Shown: in pieces, positions 1 through 6,075 of the stretch | Numbering within the stretch: the first letter of the stretch is position 1 | Layout of the letters: every line of letters begins with the position of its first letter | From: Thermoplasmatota archaeon | Lineage (GTDB): Archaea; Thermoplasmatota; Thermoplasmata; Thermoplasmatales; Thermoplasmataceae | NCBI GenBank assembly: GCA_023489425.1 | Contig: JAMDCG010000053.1 | Location: 1 to 6,607 of the forward strand | DNA: 6,607 nucleotides | Direction of reading: 5' to 3' | The notes under the pieces: model-generated | Databases searched by the model: none | The model's input: the letters and a program-made list of their open reading frames with translations, nothing else | Told to the model about the DNA's origin: nothing | Translations under genes and position numbers: made by a program

Positions 1-45
1 ATAGGAGATATGAGAGGCATAAAGCACAATTTTACCATCAACCAT
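1..45 (-). CDS. Partial CDS (N-terminal 15 codons), probable second ABC ATPase DppF/OppF
   Basis: An ATG one base after the stop of the DppD-like ATPase opens a reading frame that runs without a stop to the left window edge. It gives 15 residues, MVDGKIVLYASHISY. A strong SD site (GGAGGT) lies 8 nt upstream, so the start is well supported. The peptide is too short to identify by itself, but the short hydrophobic strand is compatible with the first beta strand of an ABC ATPase. In Dpp/Opp operons the gene after dppD is normally dppF, the partner ATPase, so that is the inferred product. A substrate-binding protein is less likely, because no signal peptide begins here. The reading frame is seen; the identity is inferred from gene order. 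Confidence 0.55.
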   Translation of the reverse strand, partial: MVDGKIVLYASHISY

Positions 46-46
46 T

Positions 47-1588
47 TTACTGAACCTCCGTTTTGTCAGAATATAAAAAGCAGGCTACCCTGTGATTTCT
101 TGACACTTCTATCATTCCCGGAACCTTCACTGAACATACATCCATTGCAAATTTGCACCTGGGGTGAAATTTGCATCCACTGGGTGGATTCACCAGATCT
201 GGCGGTTCACCCTGTATGAATTCAAGAGGAACATTATTTTCAGTACCTTCCATACTGACTTTTGAAGATGAGAGGTAATCAATGGTAAATGGGTGTTTTG
301 AATTGTTGAATATCTCAAGAGTTGTTGATTCCTCTATTAAGTTCCCCGCATAGATTATCCCCAATCTTCCAGCTATTCCTGCAAGCAATGCAATCTCGTT
401 TGTGATAAAAAGAACTGTCTTTCCCTTTGAATGTGATAATTTTCTAACAGAGTCAAGTAACTTCGTCTGGGTAAAAGTGTCCATGGACGAAGTGGGTTCA
501 TCCAGTATCATAAGATCTGGGTCTCCTATTATTGCGAGACCAAAAAGACATAAGTGTCTTATTCCCGGAGGTAGATGATCGTGATATTTATTAAATATGG
601 ACTCCGCCTTTTCAATTCCAATTGATTTCATGGTCTCTATGGAATATGCCCTGGCTTCTTTTACGAATTCCTTTAACATGAATCTCTTACTAAACAATAA
701 CGAGATCTTTAGAGGAAAATATTTCTTATTACACTCTCTCTCCAGAGTTTTAATATTTAGTTTTAAATTCTCCCGCTCCGACAAATCAGATGAGCACATC
801 TCAAGCTTCATCATGTCTATTCTTGAAAGCAAATTATAATAGTCAGAGATCTTTTCTATCTGTCTGACCTGTTTTTCCTTCAGCCCTGGGTTAACCTTAT
901 CCATTAGTAGAGAAACAGGCATTTCATAATCTATATCATTTTCAACTATTTCCATCACTTCAGAAATATGTGAGTCTAGCCCATTAGTCTTGCAGTAATC
1001 TACAACCATAGATTCACGTTTTTTAAAGACTTTAATACCCTTTACTTCCTCAAGGAAATCCATGAAAGAATCTCTTGTTAATTTGGATTTTTTAATGATA
1101 TTTCTACCCATCTCCGGAATTCTGTGCCTCATTAGTACTTCCACCATGTGATCTCCTATGGTCATTGATGGATTTAGTGAATGGAATGAATCCTGCATAA
1201 GATAAGAAATACGTTTTCCTCTCAGTTCTTCCATAAGTTTGTCATAATTCTTTGGCTTCTTTTTCTTTACTTCTTTGTCCTTTTTTATTGAAAAAAGTGA
1301 CTTTCTTGTCTCTCCTGTATGATAGTACATGGTGTTAATTTTGTTGAATATTACGTTTCCGCTTTCGACCATTCCTTTATTTTCAGGAATTAGATTCATT
1401 ATACTCTCAGCAAGTAGAGTTTTTCCAGAATTGCTCTCCCCTGTTAAACCGTAAACCTCCCCTTTTTTTATGGTTAGGCTTATCCCATCGAGTGATCTGT
1501 AATTGATTCCATTAACAGTCAGGGAGGTTATAAGGTTCTCGACACTCAGTGAAATCTGTGCCTTACTCTTAGAAGAAGACTTATCCAT
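47..1588 (-). CDS. dppD: Dipeptide/oligopeptide ABC transporter ATPase, DppD-like, enlarged and with degenerate signature and H-loop
   Basis: Cytoplasmic ATPase subunit expected to pair with a DppF-type ATPase and power the DppB/DppC permease. Visible motifs are Walker A GESNSGKT (50-57), Q-loop Gln132 followed by SLNPSMTIG, Walker B LMILDEP (359-365, Glu364) and D-loop SSMD (367-370). The C-terminal oligopeptide (oligo_HPY) domain (about 432-505) carries four cysteines (472, 478, 485, 503) in the arrangement that binds a [4Fe-4S] cluster in characterised DppD/DppF proteins. Oddities: the signature is LPPGI (339-343) instead of LSGGQ, and the H-loop reads ITNE (395-398), with Asn replacing His. 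The protein is 513 residues against about 320-340 for the family. The extra length is a lysine-rich insert near 85-117 and a larger, mostly charged, predicted-helical insert near 160-320. The ATG abuts the dppC stop and has a strong SD site. Family assignment is firm. Substrate (peptide rather than oligosaccharide) and full ATPase competence are uncertain. Confidence 0.9.
   Translation of the reverse strand: MDKSSSKSKAQISLSVENLITSLTVNGINYRSLDGISLTIKKGEVYGLTGESNSGKTLLAESIMNLIPENKGMVESGNVIFNKINTMYYHTGETRKSLFSIKKDKEVKKKKPKNYDKLMEELRGKRISYLMQDSFHSLNPSMTIGDHMVEVLMRHRIPEMGRNIIKKSKLTRDSFMDFLEEVKGIKVFKKRESMVVDYCKTNGLDSHISEVMEIVENDIDYEMPVSLLMDKVNPGLKEKQVRQIEKISDYYNLLSRIDMMKLEMCSSDLSERENLKLNIKTLERECNKKYFPLKISLLFSKRFMLKEFVKEARAYSIETMKSIGIEKAESIFNKYHDHLPPGIRHLCLFGLAIIGDPDLMILDEPTSSMDTFTQTKLLDSVRKLSHSKGKTVLFITNEIALLAGIAGRLGIIYAGNLIEESTTLEIFNNSKHPFTIDYLSSSKVSMEGTENNVPLEFIQGEPPDLVNPPSGCKFHPRCKFAMDVCSVKVPGMIEVSRNHRVACFLYSDKTEVQ
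54..59 (-). promoter_or_regulatory. Shine-Dalgarno site for the downstream (dppF-like) gene
   Basis: GGAGGT on the minus strand lies inside the last codons of the DppD-like gene, 8 nt before the ATG at 45-43. It is a near-perfect complement to the archaeal 16S rRNA 3' end and fixes the start of the partial gene. Confidence 0.7.
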
Positions 1589-2608
1589 TCATCTCCACCT
1601 CCTTTCTGGATCAAGTGAATCCCTTAGACTGTCACCCATTATATTAACTCCAACAACTATAAGAAGCAGGAAAAATACTGGAATAGCTGTTGTCCACCAG
1701 TTAGAAAACCCTCCAGGGATGAACTTAATAAGCAGACTACCCTGAGCTATGAGATTACCCAGATCAGGGAGGTAGATTGATACACCAATAATATTCTGAA
1801 TGTTAAGGTATTCAATCAGGGAAAGAAACAGGATAACTGTCCCAACGTTGAGCGTTATCTGGACGATCATAGGAGCAATGGCATCAGGCATAACATGGCT
1901 GAACGCATTCCTTAGGGGAGTTAGCCCACTGGTTTTTGCTGCATCCATATATCTCATCCTTCTATGGTTTATTGTTGCCGATCTGCTTATTCTTGCATAA
2001 ATCGGGAAGAGAGATATTATGAGGGCAACTGAAATTATATCAAGTCCATCAAATGATGTGCTATTTGCTTCCAGAGAGATCGAAAAAAGAATAGCCAGAC
2101 CGATTGCGGTAACATAGAAAGGAATACTGATGAATGCATCCATTATTCTCATAAGTGCCTCGTCAATCGCACCTCCAAAATATCCCGATACTGTCCCTAT
2201 AAGTAATCCAGAAAGTGAAGAAACGAGAATTACAAGACCTGTATATCCAAGATCTATATACAAAGACGAAAGAATGGCAGGAAGTATTGGGATGCCGTCG
2301 TAGGTAGTCCCAAAATAATACCACCATGCTGGACCATTACCATATATTGAGGATGGTTTCAGTGTTGGTGGCAACGGTGCAGATCCAGTATCCGAAGAAA
2401 ATCGTGTTAGCTGTGAAATCAAGCCATAACCAGCTCCCAGATATTGAGGGACTGCCACATCAAGTATTGCTATTATGGAATAAACCATAAGGATGATGAA
2501 TCCCACAGTAAATGCCTTCCTCCTGAGTAACATTCTAAAGGTTAGTTTATATCCATGATCACTCCTGTCCTGTTTTTCAATTTTAAACAGTGAGCTCACT
2601 CTATTCAT
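1589..2608 (-). CDS. dppC: Dipeptide/oligopeptide ABC transporter permease, DppC-like
   Basis: Inner of the two membrane-spanning subunits of a Dpp/Opp-type importer; it forms the translocation channel with DppB. The 339 residues show a cytoplasmic N-terminus with a basic RR stretch (29-30), TM1 near 34-54, a long external loop, then further hydrophobic segments near 117-142, 152-176, 190-206, 242-266 and 305-325. The EAA coupling loop that contacts the ATPases is at about 222-241 (DAAKTSGLTPLRNAFSHVMP, Gly228). The family C-terminus GDSLRDSLDP (325-334) is also clear, as is SGYFGGAIDE (141-150). The usual charged FGTDxxGRD motif after TM1 is altered to FGTTYDGIPILP (99-110). The ATG lies 9 nt after the dppB stop behind a TGAGGTG SD site, and the stop TGA abuts the dppD ATG, so translation is probably coupled. 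Homologues in archaea can carry peptides or oligosaccharides; peptides are the default inference. Confidence 0.92.
   Translation of the reverse strand: MNRVSSLFKIEKQDRSDHGYKLTFRMLLRRKAFTVGFIILMVYSIIAILDVAVPQYLGAGYGLISQLTRFSSDTGSAPLPPTLKPSSIYGNGPAWWYYFGTTYDGIPILPAILSSLYIDLGYTGLVILVSSLSGLLIGTVSGYFGGAIDEALMRIMDAFISIPFYVTAIGLAILFSISLEANSTSFDGLDIISVALIISLFPIYARISRSATINHRRMRYMDAAKTSGLTPLRNAFSHVMPDAIAPMIVQITLNVGTVILFLSLIEYLNIQNIIGVSIYLPDLGNLIAQGSLLIKFIPGGFSNWWTTAIPVFFLLLIVVGVNIMGDSLRDSLDPERRWR
1597..1603 (-). promoter_or_regulatory. Shine-Dalgarno site for dppD
   Basis: AGGAGGT on the minus strand, embedded in the final Arg-Arg-Trp codons of dppC, 8 nt before the dppD ATG (1588-1586). It settles the start: another ATG overlapping the dppC stop, at 1592-1590, meets a stop after two more codons. 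Confidence 0.8.
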
Positions 2609-2613
2609 CGATA

Positions 2614-2620
2614 CACCTCA
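2614..2620 (-). promoter_or_regulatory. Shine-Dalgarno site for dppC
   Basis: TGAGGTG on the minus strand overlaps the dppB stop codon TGA and lies 5 nt before the dppC ATG (2608-2606). Overlap of stop and ribosome-binding site suggests re-initiation by ribosomes finishing dppB. Confidence 0.7.
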
Positions 2621-3619
2621 AAAATTCACCTCAGGATTCAGTATCACATATACCAGATCGACCACAATATTCACTATCATGAATATAATGCCAAAAACGA
2701 GAACAAGGGAGGCCATGGCCAGGCCATTTGCCCCTATATTCCCTATTATCTCAACAATGAGGAATCCAAGTCCCCTTATTCCAAAGAAATACTCTAAAAG
2801 CAGGCTTCCAGTTAATAGATATGCAATTATGAGTCCTATTATGGTAGCTGATGGGAAGAATCCATTTCGCCTTGAATAATACATAACAACTCTCTTTTGA
2901 CCTATTCCTCTGGCAACAGCATTTCTTGTATATGTAGTGCTAGAATAATCTATAACTCCCGCCCTTATGTATCTAATTATGATTGCAAGGATGCTCAATG
3001 TAAGAGCAATAACTGGAATAATAATGTGCAGAAATGAGATATAAGCTAAAGTAAAATCACCATGTAGAAGTGAATCAAAAAATAACATGTGAGTAGGATA
3101 GGATACCTGATCAGATATCCACGGGACATTCGTGGTAGATGAGTAACCCTGCCCTAGAACAGGTAATCCTGCATGATTACCAAAAAGTCCGGCAAAAACT
3201 CCAATTCCGCTACCAAATGTGAATTCCAGAATTATTGCAATCCAGAAAAGTGGCATGGAATAAAATATAAGTGAAAATATCCGTGCAATAAAGTCTGTCT
3301 CTTTAATTCTTGAATTCCCTATATATGTCCCAAGTGGGACACCTATTACAAATGTTAGTATCACAGTCAGGATTACTATCTCTACAGTAACTGGAAAATA
3401 GAGTTCGAAACCTATTATGAAAGGACCTGTGAAAATAGAAGTACTTATGGTCCCAAAATTTCCATGAAAAATCAGAGAGAGGAAAGAGAGATATCCATTT
3501 GAAAAACCACCATAAACAGGTAAAAATGGCCTTGCAAATATGAATGTAATGAAAGATAGGAGGAACAATGTGGGGATAATAACCACTACCCTCCTTAGAA
3601 TGTAGAATCTCAAATCCAT
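2618..3619 (-). CDS. dppB: Dipeptide/oligopeptide ABC transporter permease, DppB-like (first gene of operon)
   Basis: Outer membrane-spanning partner of DppC in a Dpp/Opp-type importer. The 333 residues match the family length (about 310-340) and begin with the typical LRFYILRRVVVIIPTLF opening. Hydrophobic segments lie near 9-29, 76-100, 112-135, 192-217, 254-280 and 300-327. The external stretch YLSFLSLIFHGNFGT (43-57) and the VTVEIVILTVILTFVIGVPLG stretch starting at 77 resemble the family. The EAA loop is at about 230-251 (ARGIGQKRVV core, Gly238 and Gly240 region), and the family motif EYFFGIRGLGFLIVEII spans 276-292. The ATG at 3619 has no SD site but has a TATA-like element 20 nt upstream, as expected for a leaderless first gene. 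The operon continues with dppC, dppD and a probable dppF. A binding-protein gene does not precede it. Confidence 0.93.
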   Translation of the reverse strand: MDLRFYILRRVVVIIPTLFLLSFITFIFARPFLPVYGGFSNGYLSFLSLIFHGNFGTISTSIFTGPFIIGFELYFPVTVEIVILTVILTFVIGVPLGTYIGNSRIKETDFIARIFSLIFYSMPLFWIAIILEFTFGSGIGVFAGLFGNHAGLPVLGQGYSSTTNVPWISDQVSYPTHMLFFDSLLHGDFTLAYISFLHIIIPVIALTLSILAIIIRYIRAGVIDYSSTTYTRNAVARGIGQKRVVMYYSRRNGFFPSATIIGLIIAYLLTGSLLLEYFFGIRGLGFLIVEIIGNIGANGLAMASLVLVFGIIFMIVNIVVDLVYVILNPEVNF

Positions 3620-3638
3620 TAATCTATTAAAAAACAGT

Positions 3639-3648
3639 GTTATATAAC
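3639..3648 (-). promoter_or_regulatory. TATA-like promoter element of the dppBCD operon (perfect 10-bp palindrome)
   Basis: GTTATATAAC is a perfect palindrome whose TATA core (3640-3647) is centred about 24 nt upstream of the dppB ATG. This spacing would start transcription at or very near the ATG, giving a leaderless mRNA. No SD site lies between it and the start. Because the box is symmetric, it could also bind TBP for rightward transcription, but coaA has a nearer candidate box. Transcription factor B (TFB) recognition sequence upstream is not convincing. Confidence 0.55.
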
Positions 3649-3754
3649 CTATTTGGTTTTGTATAAGGATTAAAAATAGAATTTCCTAGAATAATGAGTT
3701 ATAAAATTTAATAAAGTTCAAACATGGTGAGTTTCTATGACTTGTTATGATATT

Positions 3755-3763
3755 GTTTAAATT
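3755..3763 (+). promoter_or_regulatory. Probable TATA box for coaA
   Basis: GTTTAAATT, with core TTTAAA at 3756-3761, ends about 30 nt before the coaA ATG. A start site 24-26 nt downstream would leave a leader of only a few nucleotides, and no SD site is present before the ATG. Another AT-rich candidate (TATAAA at 3701-3706) would give a leader of about 60 nt and is less attractive. Confidence 0.45.
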
Positions 3764-3792
3764 CTACAAGCAATCTCGCATCTGATGTAAAA

Positions 3793-4743
3793 ATGGAATC
3801 CTCAGATTATGAAACACCATTTGTGACGATCGAAAGGGAGAAGTGGAGAAAACTTAGAGACAGAAAAAAAATCACGATTACAGAGGATCAATTAAGGGAA
3901 ATCAGAGGCATAAATGAAAATATATCTATGAAGGAGGTAAAGGATATTTATGCACCACTGACAAGATTACTCAAGGTATACTATGACAATTACCGACGTC
4001 TGAACCGGACAAGAAAGGCTTTCCTTGAAATGGAAAATGAGAGGGTTCCTTATATTATTGGAATTGCAGGTAGTGTTGCAGTGGGTAAGAGCACAACAGC
4101 TAGAATTATGAAGGAGCTTATTTCTTCGTGGGAAAATTCACTTAATGTATATATTGTTACCACAGATGGTTTTCTCTATCCAAATGAGGAGTTGAAGAGA
4201 CGAAATATAATAGAAAGAAAGGGATTTCCAGAAAGTTATGATCTTAAATCTATGATCAAGTTCCTATACAGGATAAAATCTGGTGTGAGTCATCTAAAGG
4301 CTCCTTTTTATTCTCATTTAAAATATGACATTGTTCCAGAGGAAGAAATTGAAATTGTAAACCCTGACATAATACTTTTTGAAGGTCTGAACGTTCTTCA
4401 ATCTCATTCTGACAGGATAAACGACAACTTTCACGATCTTATGGTTTCTGACTTTTTCGATTTTTCCATATATGTGGATGCTGAGGAAGAGACAATTAAA
4501 GAGTGGTTTATCCAGAGATTTTTGAAACTTAAGGAAACAGCCTTCAAAGATCCAAACTCTTATTTCAGGAAATATGCATCAATTCCAGATGAGGACGCAA
4601 TAAAAATCGGACTGGATATATGGGAGAGAATAAATGGACTCAATCTTAGGATGAATATAGAGAGAACGAAATATCATGCACAGTTAATCCTGAGGAAGAG
4701 AGAAAACCATGAAGTAAATTACATTCAGTTAAGGAAGATATAA
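3793..4743 (+). CDS. coaA: Type I (bacterial-type) pantothenate kinase
   Basis: Cytoplasmic kinase that phosphorylates pantothenate with ATP to 4'-phosphopantothenate, the first step of CoA synthesis. At 316 residues it equals the length I recall for E. coli CoaA and aligns with it almost without gaps. Motifs: P-loop GSVAVGKS (93-100, Lys99) within GIAGSVAVGKSTTAR, TTDGFLYPN (123-131) with catalytic Asp125, KGFPESYD (143-150), YSHLKYD (173-179), PDIILFEGLNVLQS (191-204) and SDFFDFSIYVDA (219-230). Most archaea use pantoate kinase and phosphopantothenate synthetase instead. Thermoplasmatales are known to lack pantoate kinase and to carry a type I CoaA, as shown for Picrophilus torridus. By recalled alignment, two E. 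coli residues linked to CoA feedback inhibition or ligand contact differ (Tyr240 to Phe239, Phe247 to Leu246), while Arg106 and His177 are kept (Arg104, His175). The first ATG is used: an upstream ATG is followed at once by a stop. Confidence 0.96.
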   Translation: MESSDYETPFVTIEREKWRKLRDRKKITITEDQLREIRGINENISMKEVKDIYAPLTRLLKVYYDNYRRLNRTRKAFLEMENERVPYIIGIAGSVAVGKSTTARIMKELISSWENSLNVYIVTTDGFLYPNEELKRRNIIERKGFPESYDLKSMIKFLYRIKSGVSHLKAPFYSHLKYDIVPEEEIEIVNPDIILFEGLNVLQSHSDRINDNFHDLMVSDFFDFSIYVDAEEETIKEWFIQRFLKLKETAFKDPNSYFRKYASIPDEDAIKIGLDIWERINGLNLRMNIERTKYHAQLILRKRENHEVNYIQLRKI

Positions 4744-4752
4744 CTACTTAAA

Positions 4753-4764
4753 GTTAAAAAAATT
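4753..4764 (-). terminator. Possible T-rich transcription terminator after the thiolase gene
   Basis: On the minus strand the 33-nt gap between the convergent coaA and thiolase genes has a T7 run (A7 on the plus strand at 4756-4762), starting 14 nt past the thiolase stop. Archaeal termination commonly uses such U-tracts without a hairpin, and I see no convincing hairpin here. No comparable T-run on the plus strand follows coaA inside the gap. Confidence 0.35.
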
Positions 4765-4776
4765 TCGATAATTTCC

Positions 4777-5952
4777 TTATTCTATCCTTTCCACCACAAC
4801 TCCATTTGCCATACCTCCGCCCTCACATATGGCAATGAGACCTCTACTGGCTTTTCTATTTTCAAGAACGTTAACCATTGTTCCCACAAGTCTAGATCCG
4901 GTAGCTCCCAGTGGGTGACCTATGGCTATGGCCCCTCCATTGACATTGACCTTATCCGGGTTAGCTCCTGTAGACTTAATCCATGCAAGTACAACGGAAG
5001 CAAAAGCCTCATTAACTTCAAAATAGTCAAAGTCGTTTATTGTAAGACCCTCTTTCTTAAGTATTCTCTTTGTAACATCAATCGGCCCTGTTAGCATTTC
5101 AACTGGATTCACCCCGGCAACGGTAAAGGATTTTAGCTTTGCCCTTTTATTCAGATTTAGCTGTTCAGCTTTCTGCTCCGAAGCAATGAGGGTGAGGGAT
5201 GCCCCATCAGATATTTGACTGGAGTTTCCAGCAGTGATATTCTCAACACCATCAAATGCGTTCTTCAATCCTGATAACTTTTCGATGGTGCTATCCGTTC
5301 TCACACCCTCATCCCGGTCCATAACCTTACTATTTCCATCCCTATCCATTCCCATTAAGGGGAAAATTTCGGATTTTGTCTCTCTGGATTTTGAATAAGC
5401 TTTCCTGTGACTCTCAAGACTGAAGGTATCCATCTCTTCCCTCGTTATACCATATTTTTCAGCAACAATTGATGCTGCTCTGGCCTGGCTGAACCATTCA
5501 TCATCTACAGGATATCTTTTCTTGAGTTCACTGGTCATGGGTGTCGAATCACTCTTAATGCTAGAAAACATTGGTACCCTCGTCATCGATTCAACTCCAC
5601 CTGCAAGCACAAGATCATAAATTCCAGATTCGATTCCACTGTAACCAAACTGTACGGATTGTAGGCTTGAACCACACTGTCTATCTACTGTAACACCTGG
5701 GACAGTTTCTGGGAGACCTGCTGATAGCCAGGCGTTTCTGGCTATGTTTGCTGACTGTTCACCAAATTGATCTACGCTTCCAACTATAAAATCATCAACG
5801 CTGGAGGCTTCTATATCCAACCTCAAAAGCAACTCACGGGCCAAATTTCCAAGAAGATTGACAGGGTGTGTGTTCCTGAAGTATCCGTTTCTCCTCCCGA
5901 ATGGCGTTCTCAAATTTTCAATTACATAAGCTTCCTTTAATTCTCTCTTCAC
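4777..5952 (-). CDS. Thiolase (acetyl-CoA C-acyltransferase / acetoacetyl-CoA thiolase family, FadA-like)
   Basis: Catalyses CoA-dependent cleavage of 3-oxoacyl-CoA, or the reverse Claisen condensation of two acetyl-CoA. Using the 391-residue form: N-terminal EAYVIENLRTPFGR (7-20), nucleophile Cys93 in DRQCGSS, AGGVESMTRVPM (117-128), NEAFA (314-318), GHPLGATGSR (345-354) with His346, and C-terminal Cys376 in CEGGGMANG. All catalytic residues are present. The RQCGSS and CEGGG variants resemble degradative FadA-type thiolases more than the archaeal acetoacetyl-CoA thiolase that sits with HMG-CoA synthase and a DUF35 protein, and neither of those neighbours is here. Start choice: the frame is open to a GTG at 5982 (401 residues), but the GTG at 5952 gives the family's usual N-terminus and length, and the TATA-like box at 5999-6006 would place the start of transcription near 5975, inside the longer form. 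The gene is convergent with coaA and divergent from the SDR gene. Substrate chain length cannot be read from sequence. Confidence 0.93.
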   Translation of the reverse strand: MKRELKEAYVIENLRTPFGRRNGYFRNTHPVNLLGNLARELLLRLDIEASSVDDFIVGSVDQFGEQSANIARNAWLSAGLPETVPGVTVDRQCGSSLQSVQFGYSGIESGIYDLVLAGGVESMTRVPMFSSIKSDSTPMTSELKKRYPVDDEWFSQARAASIVAEKYGITREEMDTFSLESHRKAYSKSRETKSEIFPLMGMDRDGNSKVMDRDEGVRTDSTIEKLSGLKNAFDGVENITAGNSSQISDGASLTLIASEQKAEQLNLNKRAKLKSFTVAGVNPVEMLTGPIDVTKRILKKEGLTINDFDYFEVNEAFASVVLAWIKSTGANPDKVNVNGGAIAIGHPLGATGSRLVGTMVNVLENRKASRGLIAICEGGGMANGVVVERIE

Positions 5953-5998
5953 CTTTGAGAATAGCGTTCCAATAATTATCACTTATCATTCTGAAGAA

Positions 5999-6006
5999 AT
6001 TATAAA
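5999..6006 (-). promoter_or_regulatory. Probable TATA box for the thiolase gene
   Basis: TTTATAAT on the minus strand. With the usual 24-26 nt spacing, transcription would begin near 5975, between the two candidate GTG starts (5982 and 5952), which favours the downstream one. No clear SD site precedes either GTG. Confidence 0.4.
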
Positions 6007-6046
6007 TGCAAAATAGATTAGAAAGAATGTATAACTTAATATTCAT

Positions 6047-6059
6047 AAAAAATTTTTTT
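6047..6059. other. A6T7 tract in the divergent intergenic region
   Basis: Six A followed by seven T, within a very AT-rich stretch between the thiolase and SDR promoters. Such tracts are rigid and often curved, and could affect chromatin protein binding or promoter opening. The tract is seen directly; any role is speculative. It lies just upstream of the SDR gene's candidate TATA box. Confidence 0.4.
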
Positions 6060-6068
6060 AATAAATCC

Positions 6069-6075
6069 TATTAAA
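6069..6075 (+). promoter_or_regulatory. Possible TATA box for the SDR-family gene
   Basis: TATTAAA centred 24 nt upstream of the ATG at 6096, the spacing expected for a leaderless transcript. No SD site lies between. The match to the archaeal consensus is modest, and an alternative AT-rich element (TTTAATAAAT, 6057-6066) is close by. Confidence 0.35.

Noticed and set aside
10..219. 69-codon plus-strand open frame
   Set aside because: It lies antisense to the C-terminal cysteine-rich domain of the DppD-like protein and has no recognisable motif; it is a shadow of that gene.
551..574. Frameshift or assembly error as the cause of the missing LSGGQ in the DppD-like protein
   Set aside because: The frame is unbroken, flanking residues (HDHL before, then a helix and GDPDLMILDEP after) align in register with the family, and the change is substitution only. 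A real divergence is more likely.
597..839. 80-codon plus-strand open frame opposite the DppD insertion
   Set aside because: It lies wholly antisense to the inserted region, has no upstream SD or convincing promoter and no familiar motif. The minus-strand frame is continuous with conserved domains on both sides.
1590..1592. ATG overlapping the dppC stop as an alternative dppD start
   Set aside because: It is in a different frame and stops after two more codons; the next ATG (1588-1586) fits the SD spacing and the long frame.
1503..1745. 80-codon plus-strand open frame across the dppC-dppD junction
   Set aside because: It is antisense to two well-supported genes and shows no protein-like domain.
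1800..2000. 66-codon plus-strand hydrophobic open frame, and a similar one at 2679-2879
   Set aside because: Hydrophobicity is expected from the complement of membrane-protein genes; both lie entirely within dppC or dppB.
3620..3792. Small gene or structured RNA between dppB and coaA
   Set aside because: The longest frames seen are only a few codons, and I found no strong stem-loop or conserved riboswitch-like core; the stretch reads as an AT-rich divergent promoter region.
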